From: Lepidodermella squamata
Taxonomy: Eukaryota; Gastrotricha
Length of the DNA: 64,000 bases
Assembly (NCBI GenBank): GCA_047495785.1
Contig: JBLDXI010000074.1
Span: forward strand, 992,001-1,056,000
Direction: 5' to 3'
In this document: piece after piece, positions 44,940 through 54,533 of the stretch
Numbering within the stretch: position 1 is the first letter of the stretch
How the letters are laid out: each line of letters opens with the position of its first letter
The notes under the pieces: generated by a model
Databases searched by the model: none
What the model was told of the DNA's origin: nothing
What the model saw: only the letters and a program-made list of their open reading frames with translations
Program-made: the position numbers and the translations under genes

Positions 44940-44995
44940 GACGTGAATGCGCTTCGACAGTTGGCGGAGTTTGACGCTTGAATGCCTATAAAAGC
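44940..44995 (+). promoter_or_regulatory. Core promoter of repeat-protein copy 3
   Basis: GACGTGAATGCGCTTCGACA, then TTGGCG and GAATGCCTATAAAAGC, with the TATA box at 44987-44994, 59-66 bp before the ATG. It matches copies 1 and 2, except that CACGTG has become GACGTG. Confidence 0.75.
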
Positions 44996-45052
44996 ACAAA
45001 CCTGAGCAGCAAATTTCACATAATTCTTTTCGTTTTAAATTTTCGTTCCAAC

Positions 45053-45586
45053 ATGAACAGGATCATCCTTCTCACTCTTGTAGTGGTGAGTTTATCACGC
45101 CTCCATAATATCTTGTCACGATATGTTTTCATTATACAGGCGTTCGCTGCTGTGTTAGCTGTATCGGCAGAGGACAAGAAAACTCCGAAGCCTAGCGGTT
45201 CAGTAGTCAAGGCCCATGGTGCTAACATAAGTGGCCAAAAGAGCAACAACAAGGGCAGCAAGCTTGGCCATGGCGCCGTGCTGGCAGCCAATATTATCAA
45301 TAACAGCAAGAAGAAGCCGAACACCGTCCACATTGGCAGCAAGCCCGCGCCGACTGTGAAGTTCGCTCTACGCGAGGCTGCCTACGAAGAAGAGGCAGCT
45401 CGCGAAGATAAGAAGAAGGACAAAAAGAAGGACAAAAAGGCCGGAAAGAAGGGCGACCATCTCAGCCAGCACAACAAGAAGCCCAACACCATCCACGTTG
45501 GCAGCAAGCCCGCGCCGACTGTAAAGATGGCTCTTCGTGAGTCTGACTCCGAAGAAGCGGCAGCTCGTAGAATAGGCTTAGTATGA
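45053..45586 (+). CDS. Secreted Lys-rich repeat protein (family copy 3)
   Basis: Exons 45053-45085 and 45140-45586 give 159 aa with the family leader (MNRIILLTLVV, then AFAAVLAVSAEDKK). One near-perfect acidic unit, EAAYEEEAARED (Val to Ala), follows LR and precedes KKKDKKKDKK; a second, degenerate unit reads RESDSEEAAARR just before the C-terminus. The linkers KKPNTVHIGSKPAPTVK and KPNTIHVGSKPAPTVK are close to copy 2. The orientation is opposite to copies 1 and 2 and it lies 34 kb away, yet the promoter, first exon, intron position and 3' flank are all conserved. Confidence 0.85.
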   Translation: MNRIILLTLVVVSLSRLHNILSRYVFIIQAFAAVLAVSAEDKKTPKPSGSVVKAHGANISGQKSNNKGSKLGHGAVLAANIINNSKKKPNTVHIGSKPAPTVKFALREAAYEEEAAREDKKKDKKKDKKAGKKGDHLSQHNKKPNTIHVGSKPAPTVKMALRESDSEEAAARRIGLV

Positions 45587-46369
45587 AATGGATACCAAAA
45601 GAATACCGGGCCATTGGAAAGCAAATCAACAATCAACTAGTAGTGTTTTGACGTAGTCTATTTAGCCAGTGAGTTTGGTATGAATCACTTCCTGCGCATT
45701 CTGCAGATTTATATTTGGCTGTGAAGCATTCATTTGCAAAGCCGTTCTTTGGCTTTTGCGGGATATTGTATATTGTGTATTGTTTGCTGTTGTGTGACCG
45801 TAGAATAGTGCTTTCATGAATTTGAAGAGCACCCATATATGGTGGAATTACTCAAATAAATTATTCGGTCGCTTATCTTCGAAAATTTGCCAAATTTCTG
45901 AACGTGAGTAATCTTGAAACCGAATCGGATTATGAGGATGAAGACGGAATAATCGCAGAGCTAAATTGAACTGAATTAGCACGGTCGCCCTTTGCCCTCT
46001 ATCAAACAATTCAGGCTTCGAATTGTTTTGTTATTTATTTACAAGTTTCTGAGCGGCTTCACCTTCCTCAGAAAATATCAAACCAACTACCGCCCTGCTC
46101 ACAGTTACAAGGAAAATACAGAGCAATCGAACAATTCAGCAGGGAAAGTATTTTTCATTAGGAGCGATGAACCCGGCTATATTTTTTATATTATGAGAAC
46201 CTTTCGTAAACTGAGTGCTAAAATGTTTGACATCTGGAGTCTAAAGCCTCAAAGCTAGTCAACATCTCGTCCACTATTTTAAAACTAGCTCTGTGGGCTG
46301 ACCTATTCTTAGCTTTGTCCAAAATCCCGCCATGAACCTATTAACCTTGTGATCGCGTGTCAGATACAG
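45587..46369. other. 3' flank of copy 3 and intergenic DNA
   Basis: The first 250 bp resemble, in reverse orientation, the 3' flanks of the other copies (gtgaagcattcatttgc, tattgtttgctgttgtgtg). The open stretch 45992-46258 has no signal peptide or domain. Confidence 0.5.
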
Positions 46370-46430
46370 CACGTGTGACCCACAACAATCTGGTGTGACA
46401 GCGTGATTCAACTGTTTTTCGGCTTTAAAA
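46370..46430 (+). promoter_or_regulatory. Core promoter of Cys-rich member 6
   Basis: CACGTGTGACC at 46370-46380 and a TATA-like TTTAAAA at 46424-46430. The same pair with similar spacing precedes members 7 and 8. The 5' leader also shares the words CATTTTTC, ACATCT and CTACAAACAT. Confidence 0.65.
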
Positions 46431-46508
46431 CCAACGTTTCTTCGAGGTCCCAATCATCATCCATTTTTCAAACATCTCATACTACAAACATTTTTATACT
46501 TAATCACC

Positions 46509-47036
46509 ATGGATGCTAGATTACTTTGCCTTCTCGTGCTATGCCTTGGTGTCGTGAATTGCCGGCCTAACAAACGAGCTGTTGATGCTGAAGAAGATGC
46601 CGACGAACGCCAAGCCGCCGCCGATGCTGAAAATGCCCTTTTCGACCAGCTGTGGGACTTCGTCGCCGCGCCATCGATGGAGGGTGAAGCTAAGGAGAAC
46701 GACGGCGATTTCAACGACATGGTCGGTGGCAAGGTCTGCGGCGACAACAGCAAGCTGACGTCTCTGTTGACTGGCGAAGATGCTGAAGGTGATGGTGAAG
46801 GCGACGCTGAGGGCGATGCTGATGCCGATGGGGAAGACTCGCGCAAGAAGAGGCCGACTACCAAGCCGAGGCCGAAGTCTTGCAAGCGTCACGGCGACTG
46901 CGCATCCAGGAAGCAAGCTTGCTGCAAGGTGAAGCGCGGCAACAAGTACCAATGCCGCCGGCCTGCCTACGACGTCGAACAGACCGACGACGGCGCTGTT
47001 GTTCGCAAGTTCTGCTTAGGCATCTGCTGGGGCTGA
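46509..47036 (+). CDS. Secreted Cys-rich protein (family member 6)
   Basis: A single exon of 175 aa with leader MDARLLCLLVLCLGVVNCRP. Residues of about 20-60 are acidic with a conserved LWDFVAAPSMEGEAK block, then DMVGGKVCGDNSKLTSLL, an acidic EGDGEGDAEGDADADGED stretch, a basic KKRPTTKPRPKS linker, and the core CKRHGDCASRKQACC, nine residues, CRRPAYDVEQTDDG. Unlike members 1-4 it ends with two more Cys (KFCLGICWG), a subfamily mark shared with members 5, 7 and 8. Lys-Arg and Arg-Lys-Lys-Arg sites could separate the pro-region from the mature Cys domain. Poly-A signal AATAAA at about 47079. Function unknown; a secreted effector, defence peptide or signalling ligand are all possible. Confidence 0.85.
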   Translation: MDARLLCLLVLCLGVVNCRPNKRAVDAEEDADERQAAADAENALFDQLWDFVAAPSMEGEAKENDGDFNDMVGGKVCGDNSKLTSLLTGEDAEGDGEGDAEGDADADGEDSRKKRPTTKPRPKSCKRHGDCASRKQACCKVKRGNKYQCRRPAYDVEQTDDGAVVRKFCLGICWG

Positions 47037-48185
47037 AGACACTTTCTTGTTACATTTTCACAATGTTTGTCGAAGCAATAATAAACCGCTGCTGATTTTG
47101 TAACTTTTGTTTTGAATTGAGGGTTTTGACTAACAGTTCATAAGTTCAAACGTTTTTCCATCATAACTTATTGCTGGTTCGAAGTCCATATTTAAAGCTA
47201 TATCATAAGGTTCCTCAAGTCATATGTCGAGACAGATGCCGCGGCATCTTTCTGCGGAAAAAGAGGAAACAATAGCCCAGCATCCAAAATCAGAAAGATT
47301 CCAAGTTTTGAAAACAGTTAATGCACCTGGTTCTTTTGGCACATTATTATTTGATAATTTTTGGACAAATTTTCGAAGTTGCAAGTTGTTCTGTCGAGCG
47401 ATTCCAGAAATCGACCTTATTTCTTTTTATAATTAGCTACCTCATTAACCAGAGAGAACCTTTTCAAAAATGTTAATGTTTATTTTGAAATCACACAAAC
47501 AGGGTGAGAATTTTTCATCCGACGCTATAACATACGAAACCCAAAATATGAGAGAGATAAACATTTATTAAAAATGTGGACTGCCTAATTTAACAATCAG
47601 GTTGCCTGTTGCCTTATGACACAGTGCTTATAAAATATTATTTTTGTTTTTTATGATTGAAATATATATGGATAGAGTCCTTTAAGATCGATTTTGTTAT
47701 ATCGGTCAGCAGCTGCTTGGTTAATTGCCATTCTTTACATAGTTTTGTAGTTTGTTTCGTAATGGTTCCTCGGCTCCTAGACTAAAATGACTAGACATGA
47801 ATTAATCTCGTAGCCAATTTTGCTTCATGACTGGTATAAGAGTAGGTTGTGAAGCAGCTTCCATAACATCCTCTATAATATATCCTCTAGTTACATAGCC
47901 ATTTCATCAGCCAGGCTATGAGTTTATAAATGGGGGTTTTGTTAAATTCTGTAACAATAAATAGATCCCGAGCATAGGACAATAATAAGTGGCTTTTAAT
48001 TACGGCAGCACGATGTTTGAAAAATCATCAAATATTTGATCTGATTAGTTCCAGGTAAAAGTCGATGTTGAAGATGAAGACAGAAACGCCGATTTGCTTC
48101 GCGCATCAAGAAGTGGAGTATAAACTTTACTACGGTGTGCTCAGTTCATAGACGAATGATGACTGAATTACAGCAAGATGATTTA
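47037..48185. other. Intergenic, no gene seen
   Basis: AT-rich. The open stretch at 47224-47436 starts at an ATG but shows no leader or motif. Confidence 0.45.
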
Positions 48186-50462
48186 TCAGATAGGTGCAGT
48201 TTGGACGAGCTGTTTTCTAATCGGAAACAGCAAAGCCATGGAAACAAGGAGGGACAGTATGATAGCTATGAAACTTATTGAAGACTGCTGATTGATGGGA
48301 TCACTGCTCAGGAGTAACACGATTAGCAGCCCAGCTGGCAGCAGAGTCGCAGTGATGATTGCTGAAAAACAATTAGCCAGATATTCGGCCCGATGTTCTG
48401 CAAAACTGCGCATTTGCTTCAATTTATAGGCCAAGAGAATACTCAACAAGAGTAGAATCATTTGAATAGCGCCGAAAGCAGCTAACAGAGCAAAGGAAAC
48501 AAAACTCAAAGAGCATTTCAAGATCCGAGTTTCTACGATTGTGTCAGAGATTTCGTTGTAAGTTGGTTGCGTAGCTAGAAAATTCCCACATTCGGGCTGA
48601 GATGTCACTCCCCAAGCAATTAGAAGAATCAGTGAAGGAATTGTGATTCCTAAATTCGTTGCCATAACTCTCTGGTCAAAATTAGGTGGTATTTGACGTC
48701 GAATGATGGATGGTACAGCAATATTTGGACTTGAGAAGCGAGTAGACGATGACTTCCTCATTTTGTCTTTTCTTCCTCTTTTGACATGTTGTAGCTGTTT
48801 CTCAAACAAGCTCGAATTCCAAATGAAAAAACGAGCCGTTGTGCCGCCGCAAATTATTGCCAAGGAAATTCCAAGCAGGAGCCAACTTATGATTGTACTT
48901 ATACGTGACGAAGCGAGAGCGAAGACCATTGCTGAGATGTTCAGCGTTAGACACCCTGCCAACATGAGGAGTTTCGACTTGAAATTATTGAACTTACTAG
49001 GCCCATTAATAAGAATGCGTGCTACGCAGTAGATGAGCGCAAATACCATTGGGGAAGCTAAAATCCATAGTGGTATAGAAACCCACAGGGGAATAATGAA
49101 GAGCCGCCTCAGAACAAGCGGCTGATCGCTTGGAGGCAACCCCATGATCCATTCCATTTCGGCACCTTGTTGGATGCCATATTCCTCTGCATCCCACTCG
49201 GAACTGTAATTGTTCTTCAGCTGTATGAAGTTAGCTACCTGCGTTCCGTTTACAGGCGTCCATTGAGTTGTGACCCGAAAATCGCCCGAGATTCCACCTG
49301 ATTTAGAATAGCGTGATCGGCCAACACGAAGCCCCAAGTAGTCCTTAGTCAACACCGCTTCTTTTGCGATACGAGCCACCATCTCTGGCATATCGTGATA
49401 ATTTCTAAGCGACATGTTTCGATCAGCTCTCAGACGCCGGTCCGTCTCTTCCAGAGCTATAGCGATGCTTGATAAGGTGTCATGAAGTAGGTAGAACGTG
49501 AAGTACTCTCCTGGCTGTATGGAAGTTGACGTTGACAAAAACGAATCGAATTGTTCGACAGTATCGCCAAGATCGCTGATCATGCCGTAGTACCTGGGTG
49601 ATGCTGAATTTCCGAAATAAAACGTCTGCCTTGCTTGCTGCATCAAAATTGCTACTGAGCATCCGGCTGGCGGTTCGAGCGAAAAAGAAAGCGAGAAGGT
49701 CAAAAAGACGTAGCGAGGCCCAAACATTCCTGCATTGTATGCCTCGCAAAGAAACCGCGTAAAAAGCAGCGGGATAGTCGTTGATACCAGAACTATGCGG
49801 ACTTTGTTCAACTTGAGATTTGTTACAAACTCTGACGTACTATCGCCCATGATGTCAAAGAATAGAACGCTCATTCCAGATGCAATGGCTCGATCGTTAA
49901 GAAATAAGGATATTGTAAATTCGACGTTGACAGAGGTTGCGGCAATGCCAATTTGCTTCCAGCGCCCGACTTTTTCTACAAAAGCTAGCATTGCCATAGC
50001 TGTGGTTTTCGCACTCGTAAGACTCAGAAACAAATTCGGGTATCGAGGGTTGTTGTAGAGGCTTGGAGCAACGCAAAGTGGAGAGATTGCAACAGCGTCC
50101 AATCGATGTAAAATTGGGCCTATGGCGTTGCAGCCGACAGAATAGATTGGACCAGCCATTATCGGTGACTTTAGGCCTGCGTTCTCACTGTGGAATTCGA
50201 CCAACCGTTGTGCGGCCTGCAGGCCAGCAAGGTCGTCGCGAGTGTCGAATTCGATTGAATAATCGCGTAAAATATCATTGCGTTGGTTTATTCTGTCGGC
50301 TACATATTGACATGTCTTCATCCATGCGCCTAGCAAACGTGGGTCATTCCCTTTTATTTGCGTGAATACCAACACCTTCAATTTTGTAGAGTTTTCACCG
50401 TGGGATAATCCCACCAGGAGCAATGATGAGAACACGAAGATGAGTTGCTGGCAGAATGCCAT
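48186..50462 (-). CDS. GABA-B-like class C GPCR, single exon
   Basis: I start at MAFCQQLIFVFSSLLLVGLS (50462), since this gives a proper signal peptide; an in-frame Met at 50501 would add 13 residues. The product is about 758 aa. The extracellular part (about residues 25-430) is a periplasmic-binding-like Venus flytrap: VLVFTQIKGNDPRLLGAW, INQRNDILRDYSIEFDTRD, GPIYSVGCNAIGPI, AISPLCVAPSLY, FPNLFLSL-type text and SAKTTAMAMLAFVEKVG. Then come seven hydrophobic segments, beginning LFIIPLWVSIPLWILASP and ending FIAIILSLLVSMALLFPI. There is no Cys-rich domain between the two parts, as in GABA-B rather than glutamate receptors, and almost no cytoplasmic tail. The absence of introns in a large receptor gene among intron-bearing neighbours suggests a retrocopy origin, but the frame is fully open. 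Confidence 0.85.
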   Translation of the reverse strand: MAFCQQLIFVFSSLLLVGLSHGENSTKLKVLVFTQIKGNDPRLLGAWMKTCQYVADRINQRNDILRDYSIEFDTRDDLAGLQAAQRLVEFHSENAGLKSPIMAGPIYSVGCNAIGPILHRLDAVAISPLCVAPSLYNNPRYPNLFLSLTSAKTTAMAMLAFVEKVGRWKQIGIAATSVNVEFTISLFLNDRAIASGMSVLFFDIMGDSTSEFVTNLKLNKVRIVLVSTTIPLLFTRFLCEAYNAGMFGPRYVFLTFSLSFSLEPPAGCSVAILMQQARQTFYFGNSASPRYYGMISDLGDTVEQFDSFLSTSTSIQPGEYFTFYLLHDTLSSIAIALEETDRRLRADRNMSLRNYHDMPEMVARIAKEAVLTKDYLGLRVGRSRYSKSGGISGDFRVTTQWTPVNGTQVANFIQLKNNYSSEWDAEEYGIQQGAEMEWIMGLPPSDQPLVLRRLFIIPLWVSIPLWILASPMVFALIYCVARILINGPSKFNNFKSKLLMLAGCLTLNISAMVFALASSRISTIISWLLLGISLAIICGGTTARFFIWNSSLFEKQLQHVKRGRKDKMRKSSSTRFSSPNIAVPSIIRRQIPPNFDQRVMATNLGITIPSLILLIAWGVTSQPECGNFLATQPTYNEISDTIVETRILKCSLSFVSFALLAAFGAIQMILLLLSILLAYKLKQMRSFAEHRAEYLANCFSAIITATLLPAGLLIVLLLSSDPINQQSSISFIAIILSLLVSMALLFPIRKQLVQTAPI

Positions 50463-51573
50463 TTTTCTAATTTGGGTGCTCGACAACATGCGAAATAACA
50501 TACTTTGATTTTGAAATTAACAGGATGTGACTTTGACTCGTTTCACAAGGGATAGAGGTCTGCCACGACCACGCATTCTTCAAGTTTGCTTCATTAGGGA
50601 AAAATATGCGGAAAGCCAAAAGGAATGTCCCGTACCAAGCTAATATATTGCGCATGTTTCACGATTTGCCTGAGCAACAGCACTGTCACGTCAGATATAT
50701 TACGAAATAGGCTCTAAGAACTGCGAGATGACATACTATTTTTTAATTTGCCAAAGAGCAGAACGTGACTTTGACTAGTTTTATAATTTGTCATTGTAAT
50801 TATTAACTATTTTCGGCATGGGTGTCGTCTTACCTTTACTATCTCTCTCTCTCTCTCTTTCTCCCTCTTTTAAGTGCAAAGAGCTAGAAGTAAGTATCAC
50901 TGTTGCTGCGAAATTTGCGCATGGTATAACATGCACCGCAAGTTGCCATTGGTCAATAGGGCAAAACCTGCTGGTGTTGTGTTTAGGAGCAGATATTTTT
51001 TAACCACTGTCGTAACAGGAATATTACTTTTTTCAATTCGTCGTTAACACGGTAACATCGCTTACCCTGGCCAAGTTCTATGTTTCAGCCCAAATGACTT
51101 CTTGAGCAAATAAAGACTTCTCAATTTTCAAATTATCGTAATTGAGTGCTTTAATTTCAGACGTCCGAAATTAGAGCCCCCTCCATCCCTCGCTGTCCGA
51201 TATTGTAGCATCCATGTTCGCTTGAGACGAAAAGTCCAACGGAGATTACTCAAAAAGTGAATCCTTCAATTTTTAGGCGCAATGTTTGACGGTGAATCAA
51301 GATCACTATTTTAATTGTCAATCATAAAAACGAATAAGCCAGCCGCCAACTCCTAAATTTTTCGGTTTTATGTTACCTTTTATTAGGGGTCCACTATACC
51401 TAGACCATCATTTTCAAAACAAATTGATTTTTTTTATTTCATCATTTAACCGCCATCAATAACAGAAAGCAACTGACTCCATGGCGCACTATGCTCGAAC
51501 CACCTTGCCGCGTGCCGCCAAGCCAGTCACAATCCCGTGGATTGTTTGAAGAAGATCGCGCGCCAAAATTCAA
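50463..51573. other. Intergenic, promoter regions
   Basis: A short CT microsatellite lies at about 50841-50868. The open stretch 50818-51003 contains it and is probably not coding. No gene is seen. Confidence 0.45.
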
Positions 51574-51631
51574 CACGTGTGACTGCTTGAAATATGGCCA
51601 TGTGTTATCATTCATTTTCTCAGCTATAAAA
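51574..51631 (+). promoter_or_regulatory. Core promoter of Cys-rich member 7
   Basis: ACACGTGTGAC at 51574 and TATAAAA at 51625-51631, about 90 bp before the ATG. The leader has CATTCATTTTTCATACATTAA followed by ACCAACAAACATAATATTTT, close to member 8. Confidence 0.7.
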
Positions 51632-51721
51632 CCTGCGATTTCGATACGTTTCATTCACCATTCATTTTTCATACATTAAACACCAACAAACATAATATTT
51701 TATACACTTAATCGTGCCACC

Positions 51722-52249
51722 ATGGACTCAAGACTGCTGTGCCTTCTCGTGCTCTGCCTTGGTGCCGTAACCTGCTGGGCAATCAAGCGTGCCGTTGACG
51801 CCGAAGAAGAGGCCGGCGAACGCGCCGTCGATTCCGACGCTGCGCTGTTCGACCAGCTGTGGGACTTCGTCGCCGCGCCATCGATGGAGGGTGAAGCTAA
51901 GGAGAACGACGGCGATTTCAATGAAATGGTCGGTGGCAAGGTCTGCGGTGACAAAAGCAAGCTGACGTCTCTGTTGACTGGCGAAGATGCTGAAGGTGAT
52001 GGTGAAGGCGATGCTGACGGCGATGCTGATGCTGATGCCGATGGCGAGCGTGCTCGCAGGAGGACCACCACCCCGAGGCCATCGAAAGGCAAGACCTGCA
52101 AGCGTCACGGCGACTGCGCCTCGAGGAAGCAAGCTTGCTGCAAGGTGAAGCGTAGCAACAGGTACCAGTGCCGTACGCCAGCCTACGACGTCGAACAGAC
52201 TGAAGACGGCGCTGTTGTTCGCAAGTTCTGCCTTGGCGTCTGCTGGTAG
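51722..52249 (+). CDS. Secreted Cys-rich protein (family member 7)
   Basis: A single exon of 175 aa with leader MDSRLLCLLVLCLGAVTCWA, then KRAVDAEEEAGERAVD. It has the LWDFVAAPSMEGEAK block, MVGGKVCGDKSKLTS, acidic DGDADADADGE, basic RARRRTTTPRPSKGKT, and the core CKRHGDCASRKQACC, nine residues, CRTPAYDVEQTEDG, ending KFCLGVCW. The conserved Arg-Arg-Pro is Arg-Thr-Pro here. The nucleotide sequence is very close to members 6 and 8, especially around the core, showing recent duplication or conversion. A Kozak-like gccaccATGG precedes the start and AATAAA lies at about 52294. Confidence 0.85.
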   Translation: MDSRLLCLLVLCLGAVTCWAIKRAVDAEEEAGERAVDSDAALFDQLWDFVAAPSMEGEAKENDGDFNEMVGGKVCGDKSKLTSLLTGEDAEGDGEGDADGDADADADGERARRRTTTPRPSKGKTCKRHGDCASRKQACCKVKRSNRYQCRTPAYDVEQTEDGAVVRKFCLGVCW

Positions 52250-53778
52250 TTTTACTTATGATGTGTTGTTACTTTTGCACAAGTTTCGATATCAATAAAC
52301 AGTTCATCGATTTGTAAACCTTGTTTTTTGTTCACGAACCAAACAGTTCCCGTAAATGCGTCGTAGTCACGAGACTTAGCAACCTATAAATATGCATGTA
52401 TTACAAATTTTTGGAAATTCTCATAACCATTTTTTATAACAACTACTACCTAGCAGTCATTTTCAAACGAAATCTCGCCAGAGACAGCAATATTAGCCAT
52501 CCGAAGTTAAATCAATGAGACTTGGGAAGAATTAGCGGTTTCCGCTTGAAAATTTCGAAAGTTTTTGCTTGTGTCTCGAATTTTTTCCTCGCTACTAAAG
52601 AATCTCAGATGAAGTTTAATTCCTTACAAGGGTTCAACTTCCAATGTCCCGCGATGTCGAATATGAGATTATATTCTGATTCCTCGCGGTCTTAGCTCTT
52701 AGCTACATGATGTAATCTTTCGGAAATTTCCCAGAAAAATGAGTGTTATCAATCAAAATTGTGGGTTTAATTCTATAATTTGGGCATAAAAGAACCATCT
52801 CAGGATCTGCAATTGCTTACAAATGCCTCTTATACTTGCCTTCATGCCATTTATTTTCGCAAAAAATTTCACACCGGTGTGTCTCCAGGCAGAAAAAGTG
52901 GAAAACCCGACGACGACAAACAAATTAACCGAAGACTTCTAAACCAGGCTTATTTTTCCATTTTTCTACAAAGTCGGACCGAGGGTAACTACTTTATATA
53001 TCCATTCCGGCAGTCTATGTGCCATATTTAGCAAAACTATGCTATAATCTTGTTTTTTACGCGTGAAAAAAAAGAAAAACAATCCAAAATCAAGAAAATT
53101 CGAAAGTCCCCGAGCGATGGGATTTAAAATTGAAGCTTGTTTGCTAATGTTCATGGGCTAAAAAAGAAAGCGTAAAAAATGAGGGGTAAAAACGTACATT
53201 TTCAGGATTTTCTCAAATTTGATTTTTCAGGAAAATCGATGAAAAACTGAAAGGTGGCGTGCGTATTTTTATGACTTATGAAATTTTTCTTCACAAAATA
53301 ACAGCATTTCATTTTGTTCTAGTTTTTATCCAAATAAACCCACCAATTGGATGTGAAAAAATCCGTTCTATATACGTGGAAAATGTTTAGCTTACCGATA
53401 TTGGCGAAAATTGATTTTTCCTTCATTTACGGTTATCCCTCGTTCTTTTTTCAAATCTCGCGCTAAGCTAAGAATCTTGAGCCTATATATAGAAAGTTCA
53501 CAGTTCAAATCAAATAAATATGGAAAAATTTTAAAATCTTGATTCTCTTCAAATTCGTTATATTTTTCGTGCCTGAAAACCGGAAAATGGCCGAGCCAGA
53601 TCAGTTTGATGATATAGCATGGCTTCTTCCATGAACATTTTATGAGCTAGCGAATGAACTAAACTATGAAAACACGGCTCACACCTGTGGCTATTTCCGG
53701 GATGACCCAATAAAAAGCAGGCTGCTTCAAGCCGATGCGCAACAATGAAAGCGCGACCTGGTCGTGTGTCAAGACGCA
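52250..53778. other. Intergenic, AT-rich
   Basis: No gene recognised; 52780-53031 is open but has no signal peptide or motif. The right end carries the promoter of member 8. Confidence 0.45.
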
Positions 53779-53830
53779 GCACGTGTCACCCTACAGGCAA
53801 GCTCGTGGCGCCTAGATTTCCGCTTTAAAA
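53779..53830 (+). promoter_or_regulatory. Core promoter of Cys-rich member 8
   Basis: GCACGTGTCACC at 53779-53790 and TTTAAAAAC at 53824, with a leader like that of member 7 (CATTCAC TTTTAAGACATCTAA, CACTACAAACATAATTTTA). Confidence 0.7.
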
Positions 53831-53917
53831 ACTTGCGATTTTGCGAGGTCTCATTCAGCATTCACTTTTAAGACATCTAACCACTACAAACATAATTTTA
53901 TACTAAATCTCAACAAC

Positions 53918-54451
53918 ATGGACTCAAGACTGCTGTGCCTTCTCGTGCTCTGCCTCGGTGCCGTAACCTGCTGGGCGGTCAAGCGTGCCGTTGACGCCGA
54001 AGAAGAGGCCGGTGAACGCGCTGTCGAAGCCGATGCCGACGCTGTGCTTTACGATAAGCTGTGGGACTTCGTCGCTGCTCCGGCGATCGAGAACCAGGCG
54101 AAGGACGAGGGCGACGGCGACTTCCAAGACATGGTCGGCGGCAAGATTTGCGGCGACAACAGCAAGCTGACTTCTCTGTTGACTGGCGAGGACGCTGAGG
54201 GCGATGGTGAAGGCGACGCTGAAGCTGATGTTGAAGCCGATGGCGAGCGGAAGGTGAAGAGGACCACCACCCCGAGGCCGTCGAAGAGCAAGACTTGCAA
54301 GCGTCACGGCGACTGCGCCTCGAGGAAGCAAGCCTGCTGCAAGGTGAAGCGTAGTAACCGGTACAAGTGTCGCCGGCCGGCTTTCAAGGTCGAGCAGACT
54401 GACGATGGCGCTGTCATCCGCGGATTCTGCTTCCCGCTTTGCTGGGATTGA
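53918..54451 (+). CDS. Secreted Cys-rich protein (family member 8)
   Basis: A single exon of 177 aa with leader MDSRLLCLLVLCLGAVTCWA identical to member 7. It has LWDFVAAPAIENQAK, DMVGGKICGDNSKLTS, acidic linker, basic KVKRTTTPRPSKSKT, and the core CKRHGDCASRKQACC, nine residues, CRRPAFKVEQTDDG, ending GFCFPLCWD. The pro-region differs more from member 7 than the core does. A poly-A signal AATAAA is at about 54506. Members 6, 7 and 8 lie in the same orientation over 8 kb, but the GPCR on the other strand sits between 6 and 7. Confidence 0.85.
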   Translation: MDSRLLCLLVLCLGAVTCWAVKRAVDAEEEAGERAVEADADAVLYDKLWDFVAAPAIENQAKDEGDGDFQDMVGGKICGDNSKLTSLLTGEDAEGDGEGDAEADVEADGERKVKRTTTPRPSKSKTCKRHGDCASRKQACCKVKRSNRYKCRRPAFKVEQTDDGAVIRGFCFPLCWD

Positions 54452-54533
54452 AAAACAGCTCGTTTTGCTAAAACACTTTGATTGTTAACAATAATTTGTA
54501 CTGAAATAAAAGCAATGTTTTGTAAATGCGGTT

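Larger units (their letters stand above)
43529..45052. other. Intergenic region with repeats and tRNA sequences
   Basis: It holds one copy of each of the two dispersed repeats, a tRNA-Ser-like sequence, tRNA-Asp and, at its right end, diverged upstream DNA of the repeat-protein family (44780-44940 matches 5600-5700 and 11150-11230 in inverted orientation). No protein gene is evident before 45053. Confidence 0.6.

Noticed and set aside
46457-54331. Minus-strand frames opposite the Cys-rich genes (Ser/Pro/Ala-rich)
   Set aside because: They repeat at each paralog because the coding strand is conserved; they have no start context or leader of their own.
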